Positions 42,060 to 51,973 are shown, counted from the stretch's first letter. The stretch is 58,168 nt of DNA from Oceanospirillaceae bacterium (GCA_002724925.1 PBQA01000004.1:1-58168), one strand, 5' to 3'. The notes: generated by a model not told the origin, from the sequence alone. Made by a program: numbers and translations.

Positions 42060-44414
42060 ATGCCGTCCGACACCCATCGTCACGACCACGATCACGCCGA
42101 AGATGCCCAGACAAGCGGCGGCAGCTGCTGCGGGAGCGCCGGAACGTGCGGCGACACCGTTCCGGCGACCCCCGCGCCAGCGGGCGGGCGCAGTTTTCAG
42201 GTGTCCGGCCTCGATTGCGCCGAGGAGGTAGCAATCCTGAACAAGGTGGTCGGCCCGAAGATCGGCGGGGCCGAACATCTTGCGTTCGACGTGATCAATG
42301 GACGGATGACTATTCTCGACAGCGCCAAGAGTGTATCGGACGGCGAAATTGCAGAACTGGTCGCAAGCACCGGCATGACCGCCAAGCCTTGGGATGCCGA
42401 AAACGCGTCGGTCGACCAGGCGGCCCATCTTGCACGCCAGCGGCTGTTTACGGCGCTCAGCGGCGGCTTCTGGGCCGCGGGATTTCTGTGGCACATCATC
42501 GAGACCGGCATGGGGGGGGCACTCGGCCTCTTCGCAGGGCACGGCGAAGCGCCGATGCCACTGGTCGAGGCAGGGCTATTCGCGGTTGCGATCCTGTTCG
42601 GTGTTTGGCTCGTGGCGCCCAAGGCATGGTCGTCCGCACGGCGGCTGTCGCCCGACATGAACCTGCTCATGGTCGTCGCAGTCGCGGGTGCAATTGGCCT
42701 CGGCGAATTTTTCGAGGCGGCGACGGTTGCGTTCTTCTTCTCGCTCTCGCTTTTCCTCGAAAGCTGGAGCGTCGGGCGTGCGAGGAATGCGGTTTCAGCT
42801 CTGCTGGACCTGGCGCCGCCGACGGCAAGAATTCTTTATGATGACGGTTCGGAAGCGGACGTACCGGCTTCCGCGGTTGCTATCAACGCACTTTTCGTCG
42901 TGCGCGGCGGAGACCGCATCCCATTGGATGGTGAGGTTGTCGATGGGGCAGGGGCCGTCGATCAGGCGCCAATCACCGGAGAGAGTGCGCTGGTCCCAAA
43001 GGAACGGGGCGACGAAGTCTATGCCGGTACGATCAACGGCGAAGGCACACTGACGGTGCGCGCCACGAAGGCCGCCTCGGACACCGTGTTGGCCAAGATT
43101 ATCCGCATGGTCGGCGACGCCCATGCCCGCCGCGCGCCGGTGGAGCAGTGGGTGGCGAAATTCGCCCGCATCTATACGCCTATCGTCATGGCTCTCGCCA
43201 TTGCAATTGCCCTGCTGCCGCCGCTCATTTTCGGTGGGGCCTGGGATTATTGGTTCTACAATGCACTCGTGCTGCTGGTGATCGCCTGCCCGTGTGCTCT
43301 GGTCATCTCGACACCGGTCTCCATCGTCGCCGCACTCACCGCCTCAGCGCGGGCCGGAGTGCTGATCAAGGGAGGTGCATATGTTGAGGCACCGGGCAAG
43401 ACCACTGCACTGGCCATGGACAAGACCGGCACGATCACCATGGGCGAGCCCGAGGTGGCGGCGGTGCATCCGCTGGGCAAAGCATCGGCGCAAGATCTGA
43501 TGACCCTCGCCGCTGGGCTGGAGGCACGTTCCTCACATCCCTTGGCGCGCGCCATTCTTGCGCGGGCAGAAGCCGACGGCATCAAGGTATTCGCCGCGGA
43601 AGATACCCGAACCGTTCCGGGCAGGGGACTTGAAGGACGCACAGACGGCCGGTCGATCTGGCTGGGGTCGGACCGGTTTGCCGAGGAGAAGGGTTTCGGC
43701 GACGCCATTCCGAAGGATTTGCGCAACCGCATCGAAGGGGCTGGCAGCACCCTTGTTGCCGTGGGCGACGACACCGGCGTCACCGGCATCCTGGAATTGC
43801 GCGACCGTATCCGCCCCGATGCCAAGGGCATCGTGGCACAGCTCCACGCGCAGGGCGTGAAGACCATCGTCATGCTGACGGGCGACAACGAGCGGACAGC
43901 GCGCGCTGTTGCAGCCGAGGTCGGCATCGACGAGGTCCGTGCCGAGCTTCTGCCCGAAGACAAGGTGACAGCTATCGAAGAACTGGTCGAAACGCATGAC
44001 ATGGTGGCCATGATCGGCGACGGGGTCAACGACGCCCCGGCCATGGCGCGCGCGCATTACGCCATCGCAATGGGTGCCGTTGGTTCGGACGCGGCAATCG
44101 AGACGGCGGATATTGCCCTGATGACAGACGACCTCGGGAAGGTGCCTTGGCTGATCGGTCATTCGCGCCGGACAATGTCGATTATCCATCAGAACATCGG
44201 TATTTCCTTGGCGACCAAGGGCGTTTTCGTTGTCGCTACCGCTTTCGGAGTGGCATCGATGTGGGGCGCTATTGCAGCCGATGTAGGAGTGTCATTGCTG
44301 GTGGTGGCCAACGCCCTGCGCCTGCTGAACAGCCAAGAGGCCAAGGCGCCGCCGTCTGGCGGTGAACAGGTTGGCGAAGGCTTGGCCAAAGGGGCGCTGG
44401 CACATGGTCATTGA
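42060..44414 (+). CDS. cadA: Zn/Cd/Pb-exporting P-type ATPase (ZntA/CadA)
   Basis: 784 residues. A His/Cys-rich N-terminus (HRHDHDHAED, SGGSCCGSAGTCG) and a heavy-metal-associated domain with FQVSGLDCAEEV come first; then membrane helices, the actuator ITGES, the ion-site CPC (IACPCALVIS, Cys near 410 and 412), phosphorylation DKTGTIT with Asp near 454, and hinge MIGDGVNDAPA near 655. It pumps divalent soft metals out of the cytoplasm. The preceding MerR-type promoter implies metal induction. Confidence 0.95.
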   Translation: MPSDTHRHDHDHAEDAQTSGGSCCGSAGTCGDTVPATPAPAGGRSFQVSGLDCAEEVAILNKVVGPKIGGAEHLAFDVINGRMTILDSAKSVSDGEIAELVASTGMTAKPWDAENASVDQAAHLARQRLFTALSGGFWAAGFLWHIIETGMGGALGLFAGHGEAPMPLVEAGLFAVAILFGVWLVAPKAWSSARRLSPDMNLLMVVAVAGAIGLGEFFEAATVAFFFSLSLFLESWSVGRARNAVSALLDLAPPTARILYDDGSEADVPASAVAINALFVVRGGDRIPLDGEVVDGAGAVDQAPITGESALVPKERGDEVYAGTINGEGTLTVRATKAASDTVLAKIIRMVGDAHARRAPVEQWVAKFARIYTPIVMALAIAIALLPPLIFGGAWDYWFYNALVLLVIACPCALVISTPVSIVAALTASARAGVLIKGGAYVEAPGKTTALAMDKTGTITMGEPEVAAVHPLGKASAQDLMTLAAGLEARSSHPLARAILARAEADGIKVFAAEDTRTVPGRGLEGRTDGRSIWLGSDRFAEEKGFGDAIPKDLRNRIEGAGSTLVAVGDDTGVTGILELRDRIRPDAKGIVAQLHAQGVKTIVMLTGDNERTARAVAAEVGIDEVRAELLPEDKVTAIEELVETHDMVAMIGDGVNDAPAMARAHYAIAMGAVGSDAAIETADIALMTDDLGKVPWLIGHSRRTMSIIHQNIGISLATKGVFVVATAFGVASMWGAIAADVGVSLLVVANALRLLNSQEAKAPPSGGEQVGEGLAKGALAHGH

Positions 44415-44448
44415 ACTGGGAGAACCCGGAAAGGAGCCGAGACGAGAC

Positions 44449-44736
44449 ATGAGCGTGAAGGGCAGGATGATGTGTCCGGTTTGCGAGGTGCCCTTGAGCA
44501 TGACCGACCGCCAGGGGATCGAGATCGACTTCTGTCCCGATTGCCGGGGTGTCTGGCTCGACCGGGGTGAACTGGACAAGATCATCGAGCGTTCGGCACC
44601 CGATGTGGCGCCTCAGCGGGTGCCTGAGCCGCGCGGCTACGACGATGATCGCGGCTACCGGCGCGGAAAGCACGGCGGCGGCGACCGCAAGCACGGCTAT
44701 CGCCGCAAATCCTGGCTTCACGAGTTGTTCGATTAA
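44449..44736 (+). CDS. zf-TFIIB zinc-ribbon protein
   Basis: About 95 residues: MCPVCEVPLSMTDRQGIEID then FCPDCRGVWLDRGELDKII, two CxxC knuckles of the transcription-factor-zinc-finger family, followed by a basic Arg/His/Gly-rich tail. It begins 34 bp after the ATPase stop and is probably in its operon. The start is uncertain (44404 or 44467 also possible). Function unknown; a metal-buffering or regulatory role fits the neighbours. Confidence 0.8.
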   Translation: MSVKGRMMCPVCEVPLSMTDRQGIEIDFCPDCRGVWLDRGELDKIIERSAPDVAPQRVPEPRGYDDDRGYRRGKHGGGDRKHGYRRKSWLHELFD

Positions 44737-44918
44737 GGCTTGCCGTGGTCTCCCTGCCGGTCGCCCTCAAGGCGCTGCGGTAGGCCCGCAAGGCATTCAG
44801 CGGTGAGCAGGTTGGTCCAGAGATGGCAAAGGCCGCGCTTGCCCACGGACATTGATCACGCAGCATTTGCAAGGTAACGTAATGTCCATATCAGACCTCA
44901 CGAAAGAGGCGTCGAGCA

Positions 44919-45431
44919 GTGAAAACCATCCGATTTCCCCGCCGCGCCGTCCTGTTGGGCGGGTTGGCAGCGTTTTTGTCTGGCTGTGCCAGCAAGTTTC
45001 GCAGCTATGGCGGACCCGAAGTGACCCGTGTTCGGCTTTACAAGGGGCAGCGTTTGCTTGTTCTGGACGGAGCCGATCGCGTATTGCAAACCTATCCGGT
45101 CGGGCTGGGTTTCGCGCCCGAGGGTCACAAGCAATTCGAGGGAGACGGCCGGACCCCTGAGGGCGCTTACGTAGTCGATAAGCGCAACCCCGACAGTACG
45201 TATCATCTTTCGGTTGGCATCTCCTATCCGAATGAGGCCGACATCGCCTTTGCCGAAGCGCAGGGCCTTTCCCCTGGCGGCGACATCTTCATCCATGGTG
45301 GTCCACGCCCAGGCATCGACCCAACGGACGTCCGCGACTGGACAGCTGGCTGCATCGCGGTCACAGATCGGCAGATCGAGGACATCTATGCAATGGTGAA
45401 AGACGGAACACCTATCCACATCTTTGCATGA
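44919..45431 (+). CDS. L,D-transpeptidase (YkuD) lipoprotein
   Basis: 170 residues. Signal with lipobox FLSGC (Cys near 23) predicts an outer-membrane-type lipoprotein. The YkuD motif is FIHGGPRPGIDPT ... DWTAGCIAVTD with the nucleophile Cys near 148. It overlaps the 3' end of the convergent lnt by 20 bp. A second wall-cross-linking enzyme in the same metal-resistance unit. Confidence 0.9.
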   Translation: MKTIRFPRRAVLLGGLAAFLSGCASKFRSYGGPEVTRVRLYKGQRLLVLDGADRVLQTYPVGLGFAPEGHKQFEGDGRTPEGAYVVDKRNPDSTYHLSVGISYPNEADIAFAEAQGLSPGGDIFIHGGPRPGIDPTDVRDWTAGCIAVTDRQIEDIYAMVKDGTPIHIFA

Positions 45432-46557
45432 CGGTCCTTCTCATGCGGCGGTAGCGCGCCGTCGCATTGGTCGCCATTGCCCAGCTCCACGAAGCCAAGA
45501 TGAGCGCCAGCAGCATCCAGTCCCCGAAGCTCGCGTAGAGTGTCGGCGGTCGCGCGGAGGGCAGGCTAGCGTCGATGATGCCCGTTTCGCCGGTATCGAG
45601 CCGCGCAATGATCTCTCCGCTCGTGTCGATGACCGCAGAGATGCCCGTATTCGCGGCTCGAATGACAGGAAGGCCTTCCTCTACGGCGCGCATACGTGCG
45701 GAAGCCAGATGCTGCTCAGGTCCGATGCTGGTGCCAAACCAGGCGTCGTTGGTTGCGTTGAAGATCCAGTCTGGCCTGAACAGGTCGTCGACCACATGGC
45801 CTGGGAAGATGATCTCATAGCAGATCGCCACGGCGACCAGCGGCACACCCGGAAGCGCAAGCGTTCGCGGGCCCGGTCCGGGCGTAAAATCGCCCAGACC
45901 CGCCGTGAGCCGCTCGATGGGCAACCAGCCACGGAATGGCACATATTCGCCGAAGGGTACGAGATGGTGTTTCGCGTATCCGGTCAGGATTCTGCCGGTC
46001 GCGCCAAAAGCCTGGACCGTGTTGAAATATCGGGTGCCATCCTCGCTCGGTACACGGTCCGGCACACCGGTGAGCAGCACCCTGCCCTCTGTGAGCGCAG
46101 CGGCAATGCGATCCCGTGCCTCCGTATCCTCATCGAGGAAACCCGGAAAGGCGGTTTCCGGCCAGAGAAGCACGTCGAAATCGCCGCGCCGGGTTGAAAG
46201 CTCAAGATAGCGCGCGAATGTCGCCTCGCGGTTCTCGGGCGCCCATTTTTCCTCTTGTGGAATGTTGCCCTGGACGATGCGCAGGGCGACACCGGGTGGC
46301 TGTTGTGCATCCGACTGGAGGCGCAGCGTGCCGACAGCCCACATCGTCGCGATTCCGGCCAGCGCCATGAGCGAAACGGTCAATCGTTGCCGCCCGGACG
46401 CCATAGCAGCCGCGCCAGGGAGTACCGCGACGAACACGGTGAGAAAGCTTAGCCCATAGCTTCCGACCCAGGCGGCGGTCTGGCGAAGGGCGGCGTAGTC
46501 TACAAGTGCGTAACCGGCCAGATTCCAGGGAAACCCTGTCAGAACGTGACCACGCAA
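45412..46557 (-). pseudogene. lnt: Apolipoprotein N-acyltransferase Lnt, C-terminal part (split by IS3)
   Basis: The 382 codons up to the IS3 left end start LRGHVLTGFPWNLAGY and contain the nitrilase domain: catalytic Glu in LLWPETAFPG, Lys in YAKHHLVPFGEY and Cys in VAICYEIIFPG are all present. The N-terminal membrane part is on the other side of the IS (47811-48245); joining at the shared CAA restores ...AEWLRGHVLTG..., a continuous Lnt of about 525 residues. The fragment alone lacks most membrane helices and is presumably inactive. Confidence 0.9.
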
Positions 46558-46634
46558 TGGAGTGCGCCCCTCGGAGTGGGCAGGTCGGCCGGGTCTGAAT
46601 TGACCGGGGGCGGGCTTTCCGATGAGGAAGGTCC

Positions 46635-46988
46635 ATGCCAAGACGCCATCGCAGCCACAGCACCGAATTCAAGCGCCAAGTCGTCGCCGAGTATCATGCC
46701 GGCGAGACCCTGCACGCCCTGTCGCGCCGCCACGATCTCTCGCGGAACCTGGTCCGCGTCTGGGTCGAGAAGGCGGAGACGGGCGCCTTCGACGACGAGG
46801 AGGTGGCCGCCGAGCTGCTCTCCGGCTACGAGGCGCGGATCGCCGCGCTGGAACGCCTGGTCGGTCGTCAGGCGCTGGAGATCGACTTTCTAAAGGGGGC
46901 CGTGCGCTCCAGAACGTCGCCGAAAAGCGCGCATACATCCGTGACCAGCGGCCCCGCGGCCTCTCCGTCCGGCGGGGATGCGAACTGA
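46635..46988 (+). CDS. IS3-family transposase OrfA
   Basis: 117 residues: [34 protein letters not shown], and a leucine zipper ([19 protein letters not shown]). The OrfB frame is -1 relative to it, with a TAAAGGGGG run at 46891-46899 where ribosomes could slip to make the fused OrfAB transposase. Confidence 0.9.
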   Translation: MPRRHRSHSTEFKRQVVAEYHAGETLHALSRRHDLSRNLVRVWVEKAETGAFDDEEVAAELLSGYEARIAALERLVGRQALEIDFLKGAVRSRTSPKSAHTSVTSGPAASPSGGDAN

Positions 46989-47782
46989 TGGGCATCTCGA
47001 GGTCGAGCTTCTACGCCGCGCCCGCGGAAAAGCTGCGCGACGAGGCGATCGTCGCCGAGATCCGCGCCATCACGGACGAGTTCGAGCGCTACGGCTACCG
47101 ACGCGTCGGCGCCGAGCTCCGTCACCGGGGCCACGTCGTCAACGCAAAGAAGGTCCGTCGCTTGATGAAGGCGCACGATCTGAACCCGCGGCCCCGGAGG
47201 CGCTTCGTCCGGACCACCGACAGCGATCACAACGGCCCGATCTTCCCGCTCGTCGCGCGCGATTTCGAGGTTCACGGCCCCGACCAGCTCTGGGTCGCGG
47301 ATCTGACCTACATCACGGTGGCCGCCGGCTTCGCCTACGTGGCGCTGATCCTCGACGCCTGGTCGAGGCGGGTCGTGGGTTATGCCATCGGCCGCAGCAT
47401 CGACGCGCGCCTGGCCGTCGAGGCGCTGCGCCGGGCGATCACGGCCCGCCGGCCGCTCCCCGGCTGCGTGTTCCATTCGGATCGCGGCTCGCAATACGCC
47501 GCTGGGGCGCATCGCGACCTTCTCGCCGAGCACGGCTTCGTCGGCTCCATGAGCCGGCGCGGAAACCCTTACGACAACCCGCAGGCCGAGAGTTTCATGA
47601 AGACTCTGAAGGTGGAGGACGCCTATCTGATGGAATACGAGACCTTCGAGGACGTCGCCGCCGGCGTGCCGAGGTTCATCGAAGCCTACAACCGGCGGCG
47701 CCTCCACTCAGCCTTGGGGTATCTCAGCCCCGTCGAATTCGAGGAACGCAACGCCCGCGCCTCTGTCAAAACCGCCGCCTGA
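46898..47782 (+). CDS. IS3-family transposase OrfB (DDE)
   Basis: About 294 residues in the -1 frame, made by frameshift from Orf[21 protein letters not shown] leads to the rve integrase core: [22 protein letters not shown] and [16 protein letters not shown] supply Asp, Asp and Glu. No good independent start is visible near 46898, which supports the frameshift model; ATG 46988 would begin after OrfA. Confidence 0.9.
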   Translation, partial: GRALQNVAEKRAYIRDQRPRGLSVRRGCELMGISRSSFYAAPAEKLRDEAIVAEIRAITDEFERYGYRRVGAELRHRGHVVNAKKVRRLMKAHDLNPRPRRRFVRTTDSDHNGPIFPLVARDFEVHGPDQLWVADLTYITVAAGFAYVALILDAWSRRVVGYAIGRSIDARLAVEALRRAITARRPLPGCVFHSDRGSQYAAGAHRDLLAEHGFVGSMSRRGNPYDNPQAESFMKTLKVEDAYLMEYETFEDVAAGVPRFIEAYNRRRLHSALGYLSPVEFEERNARASVKTAA

Positions 47783-47810
47783 GCCGGTCCGCCCGAAGGG
47801 GCGCACTCCA

Positions 47811-48245
47811 CAACCACTCGGCCACGGTCCAGGAGGTCGCGAACAGGAGGCAGGCCAAGAGACTGCCCATGGCTCCGCGCCGCGCGATTTCGGCAAAAAG
47901 CGCAGCGGCAATGGCTGGGAAAATCGCGAGACCTGCGGACAATCCCGCGACCGCCGGAATCGCCATCGTCCCAAACCGCTCGGCCTCGACGTAGAAACTT
48001 TCCGCGATCCACCAAATCCCGAAACCGAACTGGCCGAGACCAAACGCCCAGCCGACGAGGAAAGCGCGCCCGAAGGAGAGATCGCGAAGCCCGACAAACA
48101 ACGCGGAATAGGCAACGGGAACGAGCAGGAGAATCGAAAGAGGCGGGAAAGTCAGAACGGTCACCGCCCCGGCGGCGAAACCAAGCGTCATCCGCCAAAG
48201 AAAACGGTGGCGCAGAGCGATGCGGTTCAGAATTTCCGGCTTCAC
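47811..48245 (-). pseudogene. lnt: Apolipoprotein N-acyltransferase Lnt, N-terminal part (split by IS3)
   Basis: 145 codons from GTG 48245, which overlaps the lspA stop (GTGA). It holds the N-terminal membrane helices (LGFAAGAVTVLTFPPLSILL, WAFGLGQFGFGIWWIAESFY, SLLACLLFATSWTVAEWL) and ends at the IS3 right end. Any product reads on into IS3 sequence and stops at about 47766. See the C-terminal part at 45412-46557. Confidence 0.85.
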
Positions 48246-48724
48246 GACTTGATCGAACGCCGCGCGCTGATCCATGGCGCGGCGAGCAAGAGCCCCACGC
48301 CACTGACGACAAATACATCGGCCAAGTTGAAGGCAGGCCAATGTGTTGTGCCAATGTAGAAATCGAGAAAGTCTGTTACAGCCCGATACCGCACACGATC
48401 GATGACATTGCCCAGGGCTCCGCCAATGATCGCACCGTAGGCAAGCGTTTCCACCGCATTGTCGGCGCGAAACAGCATAACCCCCAGCCAAACACAGATG
48501 GCAAGAGCGAAAGCGATGAGGCTCCACCACGGCGCGCCGCCCAACATCCCGAAAGTCACGCCGTCATTACGATAAAAGATGAGGTTGAATCCCGGAAACA
48601 CGGGAATTCCGGCGCTTAAAGTGACGGCATTCGCAACGACAATGGCTTTGGTGATCTGATCGATCGCGAACGCAGCAAGTGCTGCGAAGACGCCGATCAT
48701 CGGAGATACCTTGTTTAGTGACAT
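48242..48724 (-). CDS. lspA: Lipoprotein signal peptidase LspA
   Basis: 160 residues, four membrane helices. FAIDQITKAIV at the start, GALGNVIDRVRYRAVTDFLDF with the first catalytic Asp, and FNLADVFVVSG with the second. It cleaves the signal peptide of prolipoproteins. A second LspA on plasmids with lead/zinc exporters is known from pbr-type clusters. ATG 48724 sits 5 bp behind the ZIP gene with GGATGAGG upstream. Confidence 0.93.
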   Translation of the reverse strand: MSLNKVSPMIGVFAALAAFAIDQITKAIVVANAVTLSAGIPVFPGFNLIFYRNDGVTFGMLGGAPWWSLIAFALAICVWLGVMLFRADNAVETLAYGAIIGGALGNVIDRVRYRAVTDFLDFYIGTTHWPAFNLADVFVVSGVGLLLAAPWISARRSIKS

Positions 48725-48728
48725 TGCC

Positions 48729-49511
48729 TCATCCCAACCAGACATCAAGGAACAGCATCAGAACGAGCCCGACTGCGAGACCGAGCGTCGCCCTGTTCTG
48801 ATGGCCGCTGCGATGGGTTTCGGGGATGATTTCGTGGCTAATGACGTAGAGCATTGCGCCCGCGGCAAAGGCCAGACCCCATGGAAGCAGCGGTTCCGAC
48901 AGTGTGATGATGCCGGCCCCGAGCAAACCGCCAATCGGCTCGACCATGCCCGTCAGCGCCGCGATGCCCCAGGCGCGCAGCTTCGGATATCCCTCGCCCA
49001 GCAGAGATACAGCGACGGCCAATCCTTCGGGCGCATTCTGAAGCCCGATGCCGATGGCGAGCGGCAGACCGCCCTCCATACCTCCGGATCCGAAGCCGAC
49101 CCCCACGGCAAGGCCTTCGGGGAAGTTGTGGATCGTGATCGCAATGATGAACAACCAGACCCGCCGCAAAGACGCCGCTTCGGGCCCTTCGCGTCCCGTC
49201 CTGAAGTGCTCGTGCGGCAGCTTTTCGTTCATCAGGGCGACAGCCCCCATGCCCAGAAGAATCGAAACGCATACGATGGCCGCAGGCATCGCGCCGTTTT
49301 CGAACATCGGCTCCGCCGCATCCAATGCCGGGATGATCAGCGAAAAGAAAGAAGCGGCGAGCATCACACCGGCAGCGAAGCCGAGCGACAGATCGCGTGT
49401 GGCCCGAGACGGGATGCGCCCGAACAGCACGGGAACTGCTCCGACTGCTGTGAGCGATCCGGCGGCAAGACTTCCGAGAAAGCCGAGCATTATCGGAGAC
49501 AGATTTTCCAT
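48729..49511 (-). CDS. ZIP-family divalent metal transporter
   Basis: 260 residues, about eight helices. The ZIP metal site reads ITIHNFPEGLAVGVGF near 135 and IGLQNAPEGLAVAV near 165. ZIP proteins normally import zinc or iron, which is odd beside exporters; it may supply metal to periplasmic or regulatory needs, or work in the other direction in this cluster. It follows DUF411 by 12 bp. Confidence 0.9.
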   Translation of the reverse strand: MENLSPIMLGFLGSLAAGSLTAVGAVPVLFGRIPSRATRDLSLGFAAGVMLAASFFSLIIPALDAAEPMFENGAMPAAIVCVSILLGMGAVALMNEKLPHEHFRTGREGPEAASLRRVWLFIIAITIHNFPEGLAVGVGFGSGGMEGGLPLAIGIGLQNAPEGLAVAVSLLGEGYPKLRAWGIAALTGMVEPIGGLLGAGIITLSEPLLPWGLAFAAGAMLYVISHEIIPETHRSGHQNRATLGLAVGLVLMLFLDVWLG

Positions 49512-49523
49512 GGGCGGGCCAGA

Positions 49524-49979
49524 TTATCCTTCGGCGTAGCTCGAAAAGACTTCCGTCGACCCGTCCTTGCGGATGAGGAAGACATCATAGGCCTCGCGGT
49601 CGTCTTCTGGCCCCATGCCGGGCGAGCCATAGGGCATCCCCGGAACAGCGAGGCCGACGGCGTCCGGGCGCTCCTCGAGAAGGCGGCGGATGTCAGCGGC
49701 CGGTACATGGCCCTCGATCACGTAGCCGTCAATGAGCGCGGTGTGGCAGGAGACCATGCGCTGCGGCACGCCGTTGTCTAGCTTGAAGCGCACGAGAAGC
49801 CCGCCGAACATGTCCTGGCCGGTCGGCACAAACCCGTTCTCTTCGAGATGTTTCATCCACGAGAGGCAGCAGCCGCATCCGTTGGTCTTGCGGACGTCGA
49901 TCGCCGTTGCCTCTGCGAGGGCCTGGGCCGCTGGGAACAGGGCGAGCGTGATGGCAAGAGCTTGGGTCATGCGTTTCAT
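49524..49979 (-). CDS. DUF411 periplasmic metal-binding protein
   Basis: 151 residues with a Sec signal (MKRMTQALAITLALFPAAQA). The core DVRKTNGCGCCLSWMKHLEENGF is the Cys-rich DUF411 site, and MVSCHTALIDGYVIEGHVPA is the second conserved block. The family is linked to copper resistance. Encoded 3 bp behind the M23 gene in the same operon. Confidence 0.92.
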   Translation of the reverse strand: MKRMTQALAITLALFPAAQALAEATAIDVRKTNGCGCCLSWMKHLEENGFVPTGQDMFGGLLVRFKLDNGVPQRMVSCHTALIDGYVIEGHVPAADIRRLLEERPDAVGLAVPGMPYGSPGMGPEDDREAYDVFLIRKDGSTEVFSSYAEG

Positions 49980-49982
49980 GGG

Positions 49983-51350
49983 TCAGAGCCTTTCGGTTGT
50001 CGTTTTGGCAATCTCGCTGCCGAGGTTTTCATTCAGAAGCGCCCGCGCCTCGGCCAGACGCGAGAGCGCGGCGGTATCATCCGCATCGCTCTCGGCCGCT
50101 TCGGCGAGCCGGTCGTCAGAGAGGGGGTCAGTCGGGCGCCCATCCACGAGCACCTCATAGTGCAGGTTCGGACCTGTCGCCGTGCCAGTCGCGCCGACGC
50201 GGCCGATCACGTCTCCCGCCGCAACGCGTTGGCCTTGTGCCAAGTCTTCCGGCACGGCGCTCAGATGCGCGTAGCGCGTCATGGTGTCGGAGCCGTGCAA
50301 GATTTCGACCACGCGTCCATATCCGCCGCGCCAGCCGATGAAATTGACCCGCCCCGGTGCCGTCGCTTGAACCGGTGTCCCACGTGCCGCTGCAAAATCG
50401 ACGCCGGTGTGCATCCGGACGTTGCCAAAGACCGGATGCGTGCGGCGTCCGAACACCGAGCTGAGGCGCGCACCCTCGACCGGCTGTGCGAAGACGCGCA
50501 GCACCTCGCCATCGACGTAGATCGTCGCCTGACCGCTGCCGTCGTCCGGCCATACGATCTCGTAAAGCGAACCGCCGATGTCCAGTGCGGCGAAGGCGAG
50601 TTCGGGCTGTCCGATCCTGTCCTCGCCGACCCGCGCCTCACGCCAGAGAAGCCTTAGTGTTTCGCCGCCGGCCATCTCGCGGCGGAAATCCACGGTCCCA
50701 CCCAGCATCTGCGCAAGGTCCACGGAAAAACGGGCGGGTATGCCGGCTTCGTCGAGTGCCGCGAAGATCGAGCTGTCGATCATGGCTTCGCCGGCAAGGG
50801 TTACGATTTCCGGATCCGGAGCCACGACCTGCGTGGACATCTGCTCGCCGAAAACCACCTCGATCCGAACCCCGTCCTCGACGGCGAGTGAGACGGTGCC
50901 GGGGCTGCCGTCCATGGTCGAAGCAACAGTGACCGAGTGCCCCGGCCGCAGCCGTCGCAGATCGTATTCCGCGCCAAGCGCGAGGGCAACTTCGGCTCTG
51001 TCAGGTGCCGCAAGACCAGCTTCAGACAGCAAGAAATCGAGCGTCTCGCCAGGTGCAATGTTGCGCGACCATGTCGACAGGGGTGGCTCGATCGCCTGCA
51101 CGGGCCTGTCGGCAAACGCGACCTGCAGAAGGGGGCCGAGGTCGGGTGCATCTTCTGCCCATGCCGTCGCGGGCAGCGTCACGAGGATGTCAACGTTTTG
51201 GGGAGCTTCAGGACCTTGGGGCATCCATTTACCTGCCGAGGCAAGTTCCGGCGGCACGGGTTCTTTCGACATGAAATCAGAGAGGGCGATAGCCGCTCCC
51301 GAAACCATCCCCGCAATTGCGACACAAGCCGCCATAGTTCTGAGCCTCAT
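49983..51350 (-). CDS. M23-family murein endopeptidase
   Basis: About 455 residues from ATG 51350 (MRLRTMAACVAIAGMVSGAA), overlapping the SCO stop (ATGA). A signal anchor is followed by an OapA/LysM-like segment (APGETLDFLLSEAGL, LRPGHSVTVAS) and the M23 domain: RMHTGVDFAAARGTPV, TRYAHLS and GPNLHYEVLVDG provide the Zn ligands. It cuts peptidoglycan cross-links. Unexpected inside a copper-handling operon; it pairs with the two L,D-transpeptidases as a wall-remodelling set. Confidence 0.9.
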   Translation of the reverse strand: MRLRTMAACVAIAGMVSGAAIALSDFMSKEPVPPELASAGKWMPQGPEAPQNVDILVTLPATAWAEDAPDLGPLLQVAFADRPVQAIEPPLSTWSRNIAPGETLDFLLSEAGLAAPDRAEVALALGAEYDLRRLRPGHSVTVASTMDGSPGTVSLAVEDGVRIEVVFGEQMSTQVVAPDPEIVTLAGEAMIDSSIFAALDEAGIPARFSVDLAQMLGGTVDFRREMAGGETLRLLWREARVGEDRIGQPELAFAALDIGGSLYEIVWPDDGSGQATIYVDGEVLRVFAQPVEGARLSSVFGRRTHPVFGNVRMHTGVDFAAARGTPVQATAPGRVNFIGWRGGYGRVVEILHGSDTMTRYAHLSAVPEDLAQGQRVAAGDVIGRVGATGTATGPNLHYEVLVDGRPTDPLSDDRLAEAAESDADDTAALSRLAEARALLNENLGSEIAKTTTERL

Positions 51351-51973
51351 GTCGCCCCCTCCGTTTCTTCTTTCAGCGCGCGGCGAATTTTCGGCACCGC
51401 GAATTCTCTGGGTTCGTGATAGTCGATCATGGTGACGAACCGCCCAGAGGCTGCGAACAGGAAGACGCTCGCGCTGTGGTTCATCGTGTAATCGCCGCTC
51501 TCCGTCGGCACCCTTTCGTAGGTGGCGTGGAAGCCGTCCGCGACGCGCGCTATCTGCTCCTCCGGCCCCGTCCAGCCGCGAATCGCCGGATGGAAGTAGC
51601 CGACATATTCGGCCATCGTTTCGACAGTGTCGCGCTCGGGATCGACCGTGATGAAAACCACGTTCATCTCGTCGGCCTCGTCTCCCAGATCGTCGAGCCA
51701 TCCCGAAATGTCCGAGAGCGTGGTCGGGCAGACATCGGGACAGTAGGTGAAGCCGAAGAACGCCATCGTCGGTCGCCCGATCAGGGTTTCCGGCCCGACC
51801 GCGTTGCCCTCATGATCCGTCAGACGGAAATCCATCGCGGTCAGAGCCACTGGCCGCTGCCCGATAGGCTCAGGTCCACCGGGGCCATCGACCTGCCACC
51901 AACCGACGAAGAGCATCAGGGCGACCGCCCCGACACCAGCCGCGCCGTACCCCAGGATCGCCCGTCGCTGCAT
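51347..51973 (-). CDS. SCO1/SenC copper chaperone (copy 1)
   Basis: 208 residues. An N-terminal anchor (GAAGVGAVALMLFVGWW) leads to a thioredoxin fold with the Cu site FTYCPDVCPTTL (CxxxC) and a His in DYTMNHSASVFLF. SCO proteins deliver copper to the CuA site of cytochrome oxidase or act in thiol redox control. No oxidase genes are here, so redox or copper storage is more likely. Overlaps the PCu(A)C gene by 1 bp. Confidence 0.93.
   Translation of the reverse strand: MQRRAILGYGAAGVGAVALMLFVGWWQVDGPGGPEPIGQRPVALTAMDFRLTDHEGNAVGPETLIGRPTMAFFGFTYCPDVCPTTLSDISGWLDDLGDEADEMNVVFITVDPERDTVETMAEYVGYFHPAIRGWTGPEEQIARVADGFHATYERVPTESGDYTMNHSASVFLFAASGRFVTMIDYHEPREFAVPKIRRALKEETEGAT

Larger units (their letters stand above)
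46558..47810 (+). mobile_element. IS3-family insertion sequence within lnt
   Basis: 1253 bp. Ends are imperfect inverted repeats starting TGGAGTGCGCCCCT on each side. A 3-bp duplication CAA lies at 46555-46557 and 47811-47813, as usual for IS3. It carries two overlapping transposase frames. The insertion is precise, so loss of the IS could restore lnt. Confidence 0.95.
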
